Assembly: GCA_015680685.1 (NCBI GenBank)
Contig: MNCI01014292.1
Coordinates: 56,509-120,508, forward strand
Source: Gnetum montanum
Taxonomy: Eukaryota > Streptophyta > Gnetopsida > Gnetales > Gnetaceae
DNA: 64,000 nucleotides
Direction: 5' to 3'
The notes beneath the pieces were generated by a model that searched no databases, was not told the origin of the DNA, and saw only the letters and a program-made list of their open reading frames with translations. The translations under genes were made by a program, and so were the position numbers. Positions 1-11,665 of the stretch are shown piece after piece (the first letter of the stretch is position 1; every line of letters starts with the position of its first letter).

Positions 1-126
1 GACAACGAACGATTAACCCCAAGTGTTTCTTGTGGCGTTAAGGCATTTAGTCTGCGGAGTTCGACCGGATCGCGCGTGTACGTTCGTTTCGTATGGTGGA
101 GTGTAGGGGTACCTCGCCACTCATCA
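1..126 (+). repeat. 3' end of an LTR (solo LTR or element edge, truncated by window)
   Basis: The sequence ends in GGGGTACCTCGCCACTCATCA, the terminus shared by the LTRs in this window. It matches the last part of the solo LTR at 39406-40131 closely, so it belongs to that LTR subfamily. What follows at 127 is not a primer binding site but the middle of a gag gene that aligns with element 4 from about 27195. This LTR was therefore inserted into the gag of element 1. Its 5' part and left flank lie outside the window. Confidence 0.85.
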
Positions 127-1330
127 GAGAGTGTTGAAAAACATCAACAGGACCAAAATCTCAACTTAATAAAGGTCCATGATCGTAAAAAGGAGAAATC
201 AACCTATCACAAGGCGAAAGAACCATCTTTGTCAGTACAACAATCATTAGAGGAAGTCAAGGCAAAGATCAATATGATGTTGGAATGGAGATATAAAAAG
301 TGTGGAGAATATATCGATATTATTAGAGATAGAGTTTTGACAACTCAAGAAGTAGGACAAAATATCATTAGACAATCGAAAAGAAGAGATGAATGAAATA
401 AGAGCTCAACTGCTGATCATATGTATGAATGCAACATTTGCCTGTACAATCACCCCAAGGGCCAATGCCCAATATTGTTACATTTATATGAGCATTGGGT
501 AAGCACGTTACATCCAGAGTTCGTACAAAGATACTGTGTTCAATCACAGTGGCAACAATCCTAGTCGTGGGGGAAACCATCCCTAAATTGGAGACACCCT
601 TCATATCATTTGAATCCAAATGCTTACCTAGTTCAACATCTTGTTTCCCCAACTAGGTCAACATACTCTATCTTGTTGCATTATCATTCTCCTCAATACT
701 ATCAGCCCATGCCTTCAACACAACCACCACCTTGTGTACCTTACACTTCTCCTCATTTTCAACATTCTCATCTTTTCCCTCCTTCTACATTGCCACCAAT
801 TATTCCTAAGGTGTCTGCACCACAGCAACAACCCCCAAACGTTACTTGTGCTACTATTGCCAATTGCAGTGAGAGACCTCAGCAACATCGAAGGCGTCCC
901 TTCTTTAGAAATGACCCTAGGAAGGGACAATACAATTCCAAGGCCACTACATCCTCCAACTCAGCACAAGTCCAACAATGTGGTGCATCCTCCTCTTCGA
1001 ACCCAACACCTCGTGTTACTTCATCAAGGCCACCAATTAACACTCCAACAACCATACGGCCCAATGAACACAATCATGGAAGGCAGCATCCCAATCCTTG
1101 CATACCATCTAACAGTCCCAAATATCATAGTGGGTCAACTCGTTATCTAGAAACTACATCTTATAAGTTGCCCCACTATACTTACTATAATCAGGTGTGT
1201 GAACCCTGATGGGGTAAGTATGACGAAGTCCCAATATTTCCAACATGCAAGGATCCTCATCTTCCATTTATTAATCTTTGCCATCCTCAACTATTTAGTT
1301 ATGGGGGATATCCCCCATTCTAGTAACAAG
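127..1330 (+). pseudogene. Gag remnant (linker, zinc knuckle, Pro/Gln-rich tail), element 1
   Basis: This is the C-terminal half of a retrotransposon Gag, the structural protein that would package element RNA. A charged helical linker (76-396 frame) carries several stops. Near 430 a knuckle reads CNICLYNHPKGQC, spacing CX2CX3HX4C, as in the other elements here. An open stretch at 610-1209 encodes a Pro/Gln/Ser/Tyr-rich tail of about 199 residues, the longest intact piece. The homologous region in element 4 is 27195-28450. There are in-frame stops and at least one frame change between the pieces, so it is not functional. It ends in a GTTATGGGGGATATCC tract, the first PPT-like motif. Confidence 0.75.
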
Positions 1331-2690
1331 TAGGATTAATAACCACTTTTTATTTTCTTTAATTTTACAACTTTTTGTTTTCCAGTTTTTCAATTTTCAA
1401 TTTCTTGTTTTTTCATTTTATCGTTTTATCTTTTTACACTTTTGTAAGTAATCTCATCTAAGAATAAAACACTCATGTGGCTCGTTGGTTGAGGTTTGTT
1501 CTATGTTATCAAGTCTCGAGTGATCAATTATTTGGACAGTGAGCCCATTACACCCACTCATCCACTCTACAAATAAGAGGTTATGTTCGAGGGTATAGTG
1601 ATATTTTTAACATTCCTAAAATTTAAAATTAATTTTGTGTTCATTATACCCAGAATAAATAAGGATGGACCAAGAGGAAACGATTAGGGTGTGACATCAA
1701 GGGGACTTGTAGATTTTCATTGGTGATGTTTGTGGGAGTTATCATGCAACGTGGTTGTACTAAGATCCTTGTAGATCTAATGAGAAATGGGAGTAAGAGT
1801 AATCAAAAGGCACATAAAAATCCAATGCTGTTCTAGGGGATCCCACTGGAAAGACATGCACCCATGGCTAAAGGTTGGCAACTTCTCTAGATTCAACAAT
1901 TGAAAAAAAAAAAGGAAGAAGAGAAAAAGAAAAAAAAGAAGTGCCACAAAGCAAAAATCACTCCTCCCTTGAATAAAATGCCAAGTGATCGTATGCCTTG
2001 TTGTTCTAGTACTCTCATAGTTACTCATCATGGGATGAAACAATGCAATGTCACTAATCAGAGTAATGGACTTGGTCCTGATCTTGGAATGAAGGGTTAA
2101 TGACATATTAATCATGCTTTATACATAGGATTCACTGTGCCCTGGGTTAGTTACCTCATATCCCAATCTCTACAATCCCTTCTGTTGTCCATCTCACCTT
2201 ATTGTTCATGTAATTGTAGCTCGTGTCTCATGTAGCGTAGAACTCTTACCTCATTCTAGTGATATTTACATGTGTGTGTTTTTTGGAATTAGTGTGGATA
2301 AAATTTAACCCTTCTAGTGCCCTTGGACACTTTAAGTGTGGTTACACAAGGGCATTATAGGTTGGAACCTGATTTGGGGAGGACCCACGTTTGTAATCTT
2401 TTGAAATTTTCACTTATGACATAGCTCACACACACCATTTATTACCCTTAGCATATTGCCAACGATTTTCTTTTCCTTATTACTATCCCTCCGATTCAAT
2501 GTTCCTATGAACCATTACATGGCCTTTTTCTCTCACTTACCACCTGAGGTTTTATTGATCAATTACACCCACACATCATTATTCATGCCTTTGCAACAAG
2601 CTAAATTACCTTAGAACCCCTTAACAATAGCCCAATGTCCTAAGTTTACAACGTTGATTTCAGGAAAATCTTCAAAAATTTGGTATTTTT
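1331..2690 (+). other. Element 1 noncoding region with conserved blocks 1 and 2
   Basis: No credible gene is present. The first 150 bases are T-rich. Conserved block 1 lies near 1687-1715 (GTGTGACATCAAGGGGACTT) and conserved block 2 near 2345-2393 (TTTGGGGAGGACCCAC). Both recur at the same relative place in the other elements. An A/G run at 1900-1945 gives a lysine-rich spurious ORF. Confidence 0.7.
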
Positions 2691-2699
2691 CTTGTGCCT

Positions 2700-3254
2700 A
2701 ACGTCACTAGGGCCACGATAACGCGTACGCGATATCCCGACCGATGTGATATCGGGTCCCGTTTGCCTATAAATAATGTAGCCCCCTGCAACACTTAGCA
2801 TTATTTCTCACAATTCAAGCAAGGAAACTTTTCAAATTTTTTCTCTATGACTTGCGATTAGGCAACCCTTGCCTTTCTATCCATAACTCGCTCGCTGGTA
2901 CTCTGATTTTCATTTCGTTCGAACCTACTTGAACCTAGAGTGTTCAGCTTAGTCGTGGGGGAGGGGCACATGCCGAATAGCATATAAATTTTTTGGAATT
3001 TATCATCGCCCAAAGGACATTATCAAGGGTAATTAGCTATAACATTAAGAATAAATTATGCCAAAAATAATTTTATCTTGAGGTATACTAGAAAATAAAA
3101 CTTGGAAAACTACCTAAGTAACATGACTCACTATTACAATCTGTTGGGAAACATCACATGGAGATAAAATAAATTAAACTAGTTAAGGAAAGTAGTAAGG
3201 TATAACTTCGCTTTGGAAACAACCTTACTAACGCTTGGCCCAGTGTGATTGCAG
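2700..3254 (+). promoter_or_regulatory. Putative internal promoter and 5'-UTR intron upstream of the aORF, element 1
   Basis: A dyad containing GCGTACGCGATATC (about 2722-2735) and a second GATATC (about 2749) precede TATAAATA at 2768-2775, the same layout as the LTR promoters. About 260 bases downstream is a possible splice donor, GTAATT at 3029. It is followed by TACTAAC near 3226 (a canonical branch-point string) and TTGCAG ending at 3254, directly abutting the ATG at 3255. The predicted intron is 226 bases. D1, D2 and element 6 have the same order. Seen: the motifs and spacing. Inferred: promoter and splicing activity. Confidence 0.5.
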
Positions 3255-6042
3255 ATGGCCCCGAAATGAGAACAACGGAAAGGTCCTACTCAAGGTGGAA
3301 ACAAATGACCTAGGAGAGGAGAAGAATAAGTTCCTAACGGACAACATGCAGAGCAGGAGGAATAATCATTTAGTATTCACAAAGAAGACCCTGCTACTAA
3401 ACAGTTTGGGCAGGCAGAAGGAGGAGCTGCTGCTGCACCTGTACAAGGACAACATCTCACATTGCCCTAGGATTGTGTTCAGGCTATCCATGACAGATCC
3501 ACATTCGTTACAATGATTTTGGAATTAAAATTTGAATCCTTTGTAGAATTTTCTCCTAAGGCTATTAGAGATCACCTCAAGGGGTCTCCCTTATGGCCTA
3601 TCCTCTCTGAAAGTGGTGCTTGGTACCTGGGAGAGACGTACCAATTCTGGCACAACAGAGAACAAGGCACCACCATTAATATTTATGGTGTAATAGTTAA
3701 TTTCTTCGCATAGGTCATTTCAGAAGTGTTAAACCTTCCGAATACAGGGCCCAAGGTTGCTTAGTTGTCTACACATTCAGACCCCGATGTGCGACAAGTT
3801 TGGTTGGAAAGGGCATATGGTAGGGACAAGACATTTGAAGAGTTGATGATGGAGGAGAGGATCTACTTCAAAATTGGAATGTATCACCTCTTCCCCATGA
3901 AGGGCTTAAAAAGAATCTCAACATATGCGGCAAGAGGATGTGCAGTGCTGATGGGAAAGGTTAATGCTAACTTGTCTCATCTATACTTAACAGAGATCTT
4001 GAGGTGGTTTGAGGAATGGAAGACAGGGAAGATGCCATTTCCCTTCCCTTGTCTTATCAGAAAGCAATGCTGACATGCTGGTATCAAGGGGTACATTAAT
4101 GATGTCCTCCAAAAAGCCCAAAATTCTTCATATGCTGAATTGTTAAAGCCACTAACTGCAAGGAAAATCACTAGTGAGACGGTGGGACTAGAAGGAGAAG
4201 AAGAACAAATGGCTAAACCAATTGCAACTCAACTTGCAGGACCTAGCCAATTTCCAAGTACAGGACCTAGCCAACAATAGGAAGTAGGGCCTTGCATGGA
4301 CTAGGATTAACCACCGCTGCTGCAAGATTACAGACCGTTGATGAGCCATCTCAGGGCCATCGCTGAGATCGTTAGTTGGGGAATTCGTGATGACACAAAC
4401 CTCTTTCGCATCATTAATGATGACATATAGCCCATAGTTTTTTTGGATCATGCAAGGGGTGAAGTTTCTATTCATACAGGAGAAGAGGAAAGTACTTGGT
4501 CACAATAGATCTCAGGAAACACAGCATCTTTCCAGGTGTAATTAGAAACTGGTGAAGGGGCCACTGTGGTGGTCATGCAAAACTCAGATGCTGCGAGAGA
4601 TGTAGAAGTGGTCACAGAACACATCAAGGAATCATTCAATATATGTATTGTACCACCAGTAGATCTCACAGGAGCATAGGATGCTCAAACTTTGGCCGGA
4701 ACCTCAATGACTCGTGTGGAACATGAGGATGTGCTTGATCAATTGCTATAAATAGGACAAGTAATGACGTCTCTGTTTGACATCCCTCAAGATGTTACAG
4801 CAATTCAATAAGACCTCATTTCCACTAAGGGAAAGCTGGTCTTAATAGAAGTGAGGGCCAAGCATGATGAAGTAGAGGTGCAGAAATTACAAAAGCAGCT
4901 CGTGGCCCTACAAGTAGCATAACGGGACCCTTTGCCATTTGTTCCCGTAGACTAGCTAGACAATTTCAAATCTGAGCAACTAACCAAACTACTAACGGAG
5001 AATAAGAAGGTGGCTAAGGAAAAAGAGAAGGTTGTTTGGGATGCCTCCATAGCACAGATGCAAACTCATGTGCATATCAAGGCATTCAAGGCCTTACAAG
5101 AAGAGAACAAGTAGCTTGTTGCTGACAACCTTTCGTGGATCTTTGTGGAGAAGCCAAAGAATGTTCTCGAGGAACACTTTCATCAGTTGTAAGAATAATT
5201 CATCTAGGTCAACTAGGACATGAGTCGTTTAGCTAGAGAATCGAACCCTCTTAATGAAGGAGGTACGTGCTATCCGTCAAAAGATAGCTATCAAAATAAG
5301 TGCGTGGCAAAATGAGGCTAAACGGCATGAGAAATTTAAAGGAGCACTTCCGGGACCAGGTGGGAATGTACAAACAGATCGTTGTGAAGGAGATCCATAT
5401 GGCCAAGGCCCATATCAACAGTATTAGTGCACAACACACTGACTAGCAGGCCATATTGGACACATATGCCTTTGTCGACCAAGCAAAAGTTAAGAATCGG
5501 GACCTACAGATTCAAGATCTCACAGAATACATGGAGTTGGAAAACTTATGGTATGACAACCTTGCGATGTTAATAGTAGGGTGCTCGAGAATAGGGCTCA
5601 AGCAACAGGTAGCCACCACCTACATCAAATATGAAATAGAATTTGTAGAACGCAAGAAGGTATTGCAAAAACTGGAGATTGCAAATTCTGAACTTGAGGT
5701 GGTGAAGGCAAGCTACCAAGGCTAAAAAGGTGTCACAATAGATTTGGCTTGATGGCTTGCGGATTTCCAAGAATACAGAGATGAAGCCAAAGCCTACGAT
5801 GAAAAACAACAGGTATTCGTGGCTTGGTATGTTAAGGCTAATCAAATGTTTCTGCAACTACCCTGTTCGTGGGAGGTGCCAACTCCATCAAACATTGGAA
5901 CATTAGCATGGATGGTACAAGACCCCCAGACCAAAGAGGAGAAACTCCATGCCATACTTCAATGCCATCAAGTCTCAAAACCTGGAGCACAAGACAAAGG
6001 GAAAGCACCTATGAAGGAGCCATCGCCACTAGGAACTACATG
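3255..6042 (+). pseudogene. Additional ORF (aORF) of element 1, transposase_32-like N-terminal part plus coiled coil
   Basis: The start MAPK is chosen because the ATG follows the AG of a putative acceptor and aligns with the starts in D1, D2, element 4 and element 6. A stop comes immediately after, and many more follow. An N-terminal basic Gly/Gln-rich stretch leads to a globular part (about 3490-4075) with a GxxVxF segment, ERIYFKIGMYHLFP, an Ala-Arg-Gly helix and FPFPCLIRKQC. This resembles what Pfam calls 'putative plant transposon protein' (Transposase_32). After about 4200 come a Gln-rich linker and long heptad-like helices (4800-5700). The C-terminus (5819-6042) has WYVKANQMFLQLPCSWEVPT and a Pro-rich tail. 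Its role in retrotransposons is unknown to me. Confidence 0.65.
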
Positions 6043-6196
6043 AGTTCCACCAATTTTGTAGCTGTAGAATTTTCTTTGTGTTGTGTCTCCATTTTGTTTT
6101 CATTCTACATTGTGGCATAAATCCATTTTCATCATCCAATAATCCCATACCTATCCACTATGTAATCACTATAACTCGAGGACGAGTTTTCATTCA

Positions 6197-6208
6197 GTCG
6201 TGGGGGTA
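6197..6208 (+). other. Polypurine tract of element 1
   Basis: AGTCGTGGGGGTA lies immediately before the LTR start TGATGAG. It is the expected plus-strand primer site. The same tract precedes the 3' LTR of element 4 (29944-29956) and, reversed, of element 5 (36094-36106). Confidence 0.85.
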
Positions 6209-7036
6209 TGATGAGTCATCATTTAGGTAACCGCGATATCGCGTACGTGATATCGCAACCTAGCCATGATATCATGTACGCAATATCATAGCCTATCTCC
6301 TCATCTATAAATAAGAGGTAGGCAGTTTCGATATAAGGGAGTCAATTTTAGAGTTAGTTTTGATTTTAGTTTTCATTTTTCTCTCAACCCTTTTCCTTCC
6401 GGTGTATGCCCCTAGTGTGCTGAATGTAATTATACAACATCCTTTATTCGAGTGTGACGTACTTGGACATGCACATGACCGACAATAAAGATCGAGATTA
6501 CTTCATCATTGCAGCATTCACTTAGTTTAATTAATTATTTAATTAATTGTTATTTACTACTTTCTTAGTTAATATCTCTCACCCTTAAACTCCTATTAAT
6601 GCGAAATGAGTACGACTTGATTACAATCATTTAAGTGTGACTACTTGGTAACCTAGTAGCGTAACTAGGATCTATGCTTGGTAATCCTAGTGGTAGTCAT
6701 GCACAAAGTCCAAGATGTGTACGGATAATTGAGGAACATATGCTCATCACACTTAGGCTAGCTAGATTCTCTCTCATCGTTTCCCTCTTAGCTTAGTTAA
6801 TCTTATTTACCATCATACCCAGGAGTAGCGTTAGCATAGGACCATATCATACACCTCACTTTGGACTAAACCATATGTGAAAAACTTAATACTAGTCCAG
6901 GTGGGAAGACAATGAATTGCGACCTAAGGATAACTATCTGGATACCACAACTAGCCTGTCTACCGAGTTCGATTGGATCATGCGTGTAACACTTGTATTC
7001 TTATGGTTGAGTGTAGGGGTACCTCGCCACTCATCA
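6209..7036 (+). repeat. 3' LTR of element 1
   Basis: An 828-bp LTR with terminal inverted TGATGAG/CTCATCA. Two imperfect 24-bp dyads at 6233-6256 and 6266-6289 (GATATC arms around GTAC) precede TATAAATA at 6306-6313. A PPT lies to the left and unrelated D1 sequence to the right, which marks it as a 3' LTR. Its 5' partner is outside the window. Confidence 0.9.
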
Positions 7037-8256
7037 TCAATTATCTTAAAGGGAAATGTCAAACTCCTCTAAAGCATAATAGGTTTTAGGATAAGGGATC
7101 ATGTTTTAGAGGTCCAACTACAAATAATCTAAGAAAAATGAAAATTAAATGTTATATTTATGTAGGGAAGATTGTCCTCAAAGTCCATTAAATAAAAATC
7201 ATGGAAGAGGTTAAGATAGGAACTATAGGTTGAGTGTGCTTGAGTATCAACTTGATGCTCAATTGCAAGTGACAAGGAAAACTAATTAAGAAAAATGAAT
7301 GGAAGATTATCAAAAATGACCATCCATCACATTCAAAGACTAATTAACCAAGTGGCAAAAGAGGAGGACAAGCTAAAAAAAGGGAATCAGCTAAAGAGTA
7401 CAATAGAAATTTATCAATATGAAAGAGAGATGCACAAGTCTGCAACACACAAGAGGAGGAAACCTTGGACCTGGCTATCTAGAAAAAGACTCTACTAATT
7501 CATAAATTTGTAAATGATATCACAACCAAGGTGGAGAAAATGTGGGATTCTATTGATGAAAAATTTGCAACTACATTAAAGATAGTGGAGGAAATAACTA
7601 AGCAAGCCTTTGAAAGAGGCAAGGATAAAAAGAATAAGAAATAATTTGGACAAAAAGGAAAAGTTGCTCCAGTAGCTAAGCATTCAGATACCAATTCCAC
7701 AAATGAGCAAGGTTACACTATGTGTTAGTATGAACATCCTAAGGGATGTTGTCCAGTCATAGCACATCTACAAGAAACAGGAGCATATGCACTCAATTCC
7801 AAATTTGTTAAAAGATAAATGCCCAAATGGTTATCTTATCCTCAAGGTAACTATCGATAGAATTTCCAACCAACGTATTATCCTAGTGAAGCATTACCTC
7901 AGCCACAAGCACAATATCATTAGTAATGACAACAACCCTAATTAGGGTCCATGCCACTACCATGCCAACAATATCCATATCGACAACCCAACCCCTATGG
8001 ATACTATGTCCAACATCCAATCTCACCAACCAATGCAATTGTTTAGACTCCACAATATTATCCACCTGAATACCACAAATCACTTCTACCAAGAATATAT
8101 TTGAACTCACACATGCATCCACCAACCACTAATTCTCCAAGCCAACATCCAACTAATCCTTTACTAACAATGCCATCACCTACTATTCAAGGGAAGCTAC
8201 CATCACAACCATCACTTTGGAAAGTTGCAAAGGTAATTAATATACTAATAGAGGGT
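7037..8256 (+). pseudogene. Copy D1: gag fragment interrupted by element 2
   Basis: Degenerate gag C-terminal half. A helical piece contains VEKMWDSIDEKFATTLKIVE (about 7520-7585), matching element 2 Gag near 10850. A damaged knuckle near 7713-7755 ends in YEHPKGCCPVIAHLQ; the first Cys is lost and there is an in-frame stop. A Pro/Gln/Tyr-rich tail follows (7840-8240). The reading frame is broken several times. The fragment ends at 8256, where element 2 begins. The sequence resumes at 15141, and the join matches the uninterrupted paralogue D2 near 34355. Confidence 0.75.
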
Positions 8257-9056
8257 TGATGAGCCACGATATCGTGTACAGGATATCGCATTTGCCATGT
8301 GATATCACATACACGATATCGCATCTTGTCTCATCTTCTATAAATAAGAGGCGGTGCCCTTTGTTCAAGATAGTTAGACTTAGACCCTTAGCCAAACTCT
8401 TGTAGTTTTATTAGTCTATATTTAGAATAATTTTTGTGTGCCCGTAGTAGGAGTCATAGAGTGAATGGATCTTTATTCGAGCAATTTGTACCTGAGCACA
8501 ATTTTGTGTAAGACAATAAAGAAGAACTTTATGATAAACCTTGCAGCATACAGATTAAGCTAAATAGTAATTAATGATTATTTAAATGCTTTTCTAGTTA
8601 ATTAATATCTTTCTCAACCTTCAACCCCCTTAGTTAAATACACTTAGTATGACTGCTTTGAGCATGAGTGTAGCGCTTGGTAACGATTAGCATTTGGTAA
8701 TCCCAGTAGCGTTGCACTGGTTCAAAATGTGTATGGCAAGTGGGAACGTATACTGGTGTTAGGAACATTTAGAACTTAGTTAATGAATAGTTAATGTAAG
8801 TTAGTCACTTAGTTCTCTCTCCTTTCCTTTATTAGTAGAAGACATAAAAAATAAAAAAGCTATAAAAAATCATATACCTTAAGCTTACTTAATCATACAA
8901 CTATGACAATACAAGTAAGTTTGGGAAGACAATGATTGATTAACGCTGAGTGTTCCATTAAGGCATGTAAGCACTTAGTCCTTGTAGTTCGACCGGATCG
9001 TGTGTGAAATGCTCATATTCATATGGTTGAGTGTAGGGGTACCTCGCCACTCATCA
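8257..9056 (+). repeat. 5' LTR of element 2
   Basis: An 800-bp LTR, TGATGAG to CTCATCA. Dyads lie at about 8267-8288 and 8299-8324 (GATATC repeats around GTAC or ATAC). TATAAATA is at 8339-8346. A PBS follows at once, so it is the 5' copy. Confidence 0.93.
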
Positions 9057-9057
9057 T

Positions 9058-9077
9058 TGGCATCATTGCTAGGGACT
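9058..9077 (+). other. Primer binding site of element 2
   Basis: TGGCATCATTGCTAGGGACT lies one base after the LTR. It resembles the complement of the plant tRNA-Asp 3' end (TGGCGCCGTTGCCGGGGA), the primer typical of Athila-like elements, with several substitutions. Confidence 0.8.
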
Positions 9078-9200
9078 TAGTTGTTTATGCGCTACATAGA
9101 ACATAGGAAATTATTCATATCGTTGGAACGTTAGAAGGAACCCTTAGGGTTAATCAAAGAAAGATAAGACAACGGTACGTTGCACATTGAACAAGACAAG

Positions 9201-11647
9201 ATGTCTCCTTCTTCGCATAAGAGCACTTTACCGCCTAGGACTAACACAAGAGGTAGTCAACGACATAATACATGTAACCAAGATCCACCATTTCCTCAAT
9301 AGTTTCATGTGTTATATACTCATCCCGATGAGTATGTACCCGATTTCACCTTTATTCTCCCCCAAGATGAACAACTACATGGAGAGACTTGGAGGGTAAC
9401 ATAGTGTTGCCTCTAGACCATTTAGTCCCCAACATGCTCCTTTGTACTCTCACACGAATAGGCATGTCGCTTTTATATGTGGAATACATTGCATGTGATC
9501 ATGACATAGGGGACTATTATCCCACAAAAGCACAACATCAAAAGGACTTGCGACAAGAGAGATACCACACATCCTTGAAGGGTAAATGGCCCCATGATGC
9601 TCCACACGTTTTGAGCAAAATTGAGGGTGGTGAACCTGCTTCAACAGGTTCCCTAAAAAATGATGTTCCTCCTCCTAATGATGGTCAGGAGGTGGTGTAT
9701 CAAAACCTCTACTCCACTATTCACAACCCTTGTTTTAATACCCATGAACACAAAGTGTTCAACGAGGGAACATGAACACACGATAAGGGTGGATGTTCTG
9801 ATCATGATCACGATCAAGGTCAAGACCATCGAAGAGAAGGTAGAAAACATCGTCATGGTGATGGTTCTCCTTCTTCTTCACCTTCATCATCACCTTCACC
9901 CTCTCCTTCTATGTCCGGACGTAGTCATAGGGAAACCAATTGAGAGGATAAAGAAAAACAGAGTGAAAAACATCGATGAGACAGTTGAAAATGAGGACCA
10001 AGGAACTCTAACGAATCAAGGCATGGAAGAAGGAAGAGTAGGAAACCACATAGACACCATAGACGCTATGAATGAGATGATCATGAAGAACCCCTACTCA
10101 TAATTAGAAGCATGCTAGATATAACGGAGGACATAAGAGTTCCAACAAGGTACCAAAAGGATAGTAGGATCAAGAGGGTAGACATGAATAACATTCCATG
10201 ATTTGAAGGGGGATACAATGCTGATCCTCAAAATCATTTACAGGCATTCCACGATGCATGTGCCTTGCAAAACATAGAAAATGAATAGAAAAAACTAAAG
10301 TTGTTTCCAAGGACACTAGTGAAAGAAGTTGAAAGCTAGTATCAGTCCTTAGAATTGGAATCCATTCAGAGGTGGAGTACAATGTTAGAACTATTTAATG
10401 ATAAGTACCAAACGTCCTCCCAAGTGTCTAACCTGCGAAAGAAAATCCAAGGATGGAAGCAAGGAAATCATGAACCCTTGGATGCTACCATGGGCCACTA
10501 TTACGTAGTATTACATCATTGCCTTGGCCATGGTTATTCGTAGCGGGATCAACTACGCCATGTCATGGATGGACTTAGGCATGAAACAAGAAGAACCCTT
10601 GGAACGTATGCCTAAGGAAGATTATCAGAGCTTAGGTCTCATCAAATTCATAGATTGCTAGAGCAAGTAGCCAAAGAAGAAGGTGAGCTACAAAAAAGAG
10701 AAAGTGCAGAAGATTATAACTGAGATCCTTCCCTCTAAAAAAGGGGAGTGAGATTTTGTGAGGAGGAAGAAGAGTCACCACTCAAAGAGATGGTGAATAG
10801 AAAAACTTTGCCTCTCCAAAAGTTAACAATAGAACTATTGGCAAAGGTAGAGCAAATGTGGGACTCGCTGGATAGCAGGTTTGAAACTATTCTTAAAATT
10901 GTAGAGGAGTCTAGGGAGCAAGGTAGTGACCACGATAAAAAGAAAAAGAGAGAAATGGAGAATGCACGTAATAAGGCTAAGGGAAAAATGGCCATCATAG
11001 AAGAGGTTGTGGATTTAAACATCGACAATGATGGTGGATGTGAGATATGCCAATACGACCATCCTAAGGGATGTTGCCCATTGATCTCACATCTACAAGA
11101 GTTTGGGGTGTATGCACTCAACCCATGACTAAACGAATGGAAAGTACCCTGAAGGTTACCTTATCCACAAGGTAACCCAAGGCAGTTCCACCAACCTTCA
11201 ACATATTATCCAAATGGAACTTCACCACAACCCGTTGAGCAACATCAACAGTGGCAATACCCACAGTCATGGGGGATGCCACCAACAAGGCAACAATACC
11301 CCTATCGACAACTTGACCCATATGGCTACTACGTGCAGCATCGAATCTCTCCATGTGACTCTGTTAGTCACATTACACCACAACATCACTACCAAGCTTG
11401 TGAGTATTATAGAACTCATTCTCCTAGGGAAGATAACCCACAAACATACCATCCTTCAAATCCATCTGCAACTCTCACACCAATATCTCCATTACTACCC
11501 ACTCTAGCAATGCAAGGGGAACTCCTTACTCAACCACAACAACGCAATGCCATGAGGGCTATGAATCTTCAACCTAGTGTTGGTGCTAACAACTGTATGA
11601 AGAAAAGACCTTTCTTCAGAACCAACATTCCAACCAAGCCCTCATAA
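9201..11647 (+). pseudogene. gag of element 2
   Basis: The start is the conserved ATGTCT context also seen in elements 4, 5 and 6. N-terminal pieces (9201-9775) include HPDEYVPDFTFILPQDEQL and a frame change near 9395. The core Gag domain (about 10190-10630) has FEGGYNADPQNHLQAFHDAC, LFPRTLVKEVESWYQSLE and a helical SIQRWSTMLELFNDKYQ segment, the pattern of plant retrotransposon Gag. A charged linker (10748 on) leads to the knuckle CEICQYDHPKGCC near 11040, then a Pro/Gln/Tyr-rich tail to 11647. At least three stops or frame changes disrupt it. Its role would be particle formation and RNA binding. Confidence 0.82.
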
Positions 11648-11665
11648 CCACAAGCAATTGATTCT

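Larger units (their letters stand above)
127..7036 (+). mobile_element. Element 1: 5'-truncated, pol-less Athila/Tat-like LTR retrotransposon
   Basis: Visible parts in order are a gag C-terminal remnant (127-1330), a noncoding region with the two conserved blocks (1331-2690), a dyad-plus-TATA module and putative 5'-UTR intron (2700-3254), an additional ORF (3255-6042), a polypurine tract (about 6197-6208) and the 3' LTR (6209-7036). No protease, RT, RNase H or integrase sequence lies between gag and the noncoding region. Element 4 has the same arrangement, so this looks like a non-autonomous subfamily that would need proteins from an autonomous relative such as elements 5 or 6. The 5' end is outside the window. 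The right flank is copy D1. Confidence 0.8.

Noticed and set aside
1900-2100. Lysine-rich 66-codon ORF
   Set aside because: Translation of an A/G run in element 1 noncoding DNA. No counterpart in other copies.
2345-2393. Conserved block 2 as a tRNA gene or Pol III promoter (GGTTGGAACC resembles a B box)
   Set aside because: No matching A box or cloverleaf could be made from the surrounding sequence, so I kept it as an unexplained conserved block.
6233-6289. Repeated GATATC units as a CRISPR or satellite array
   Set aside because: Only two units per LTR, at a fixed promoter position, in a plant genome. There are no spacers of regular length.
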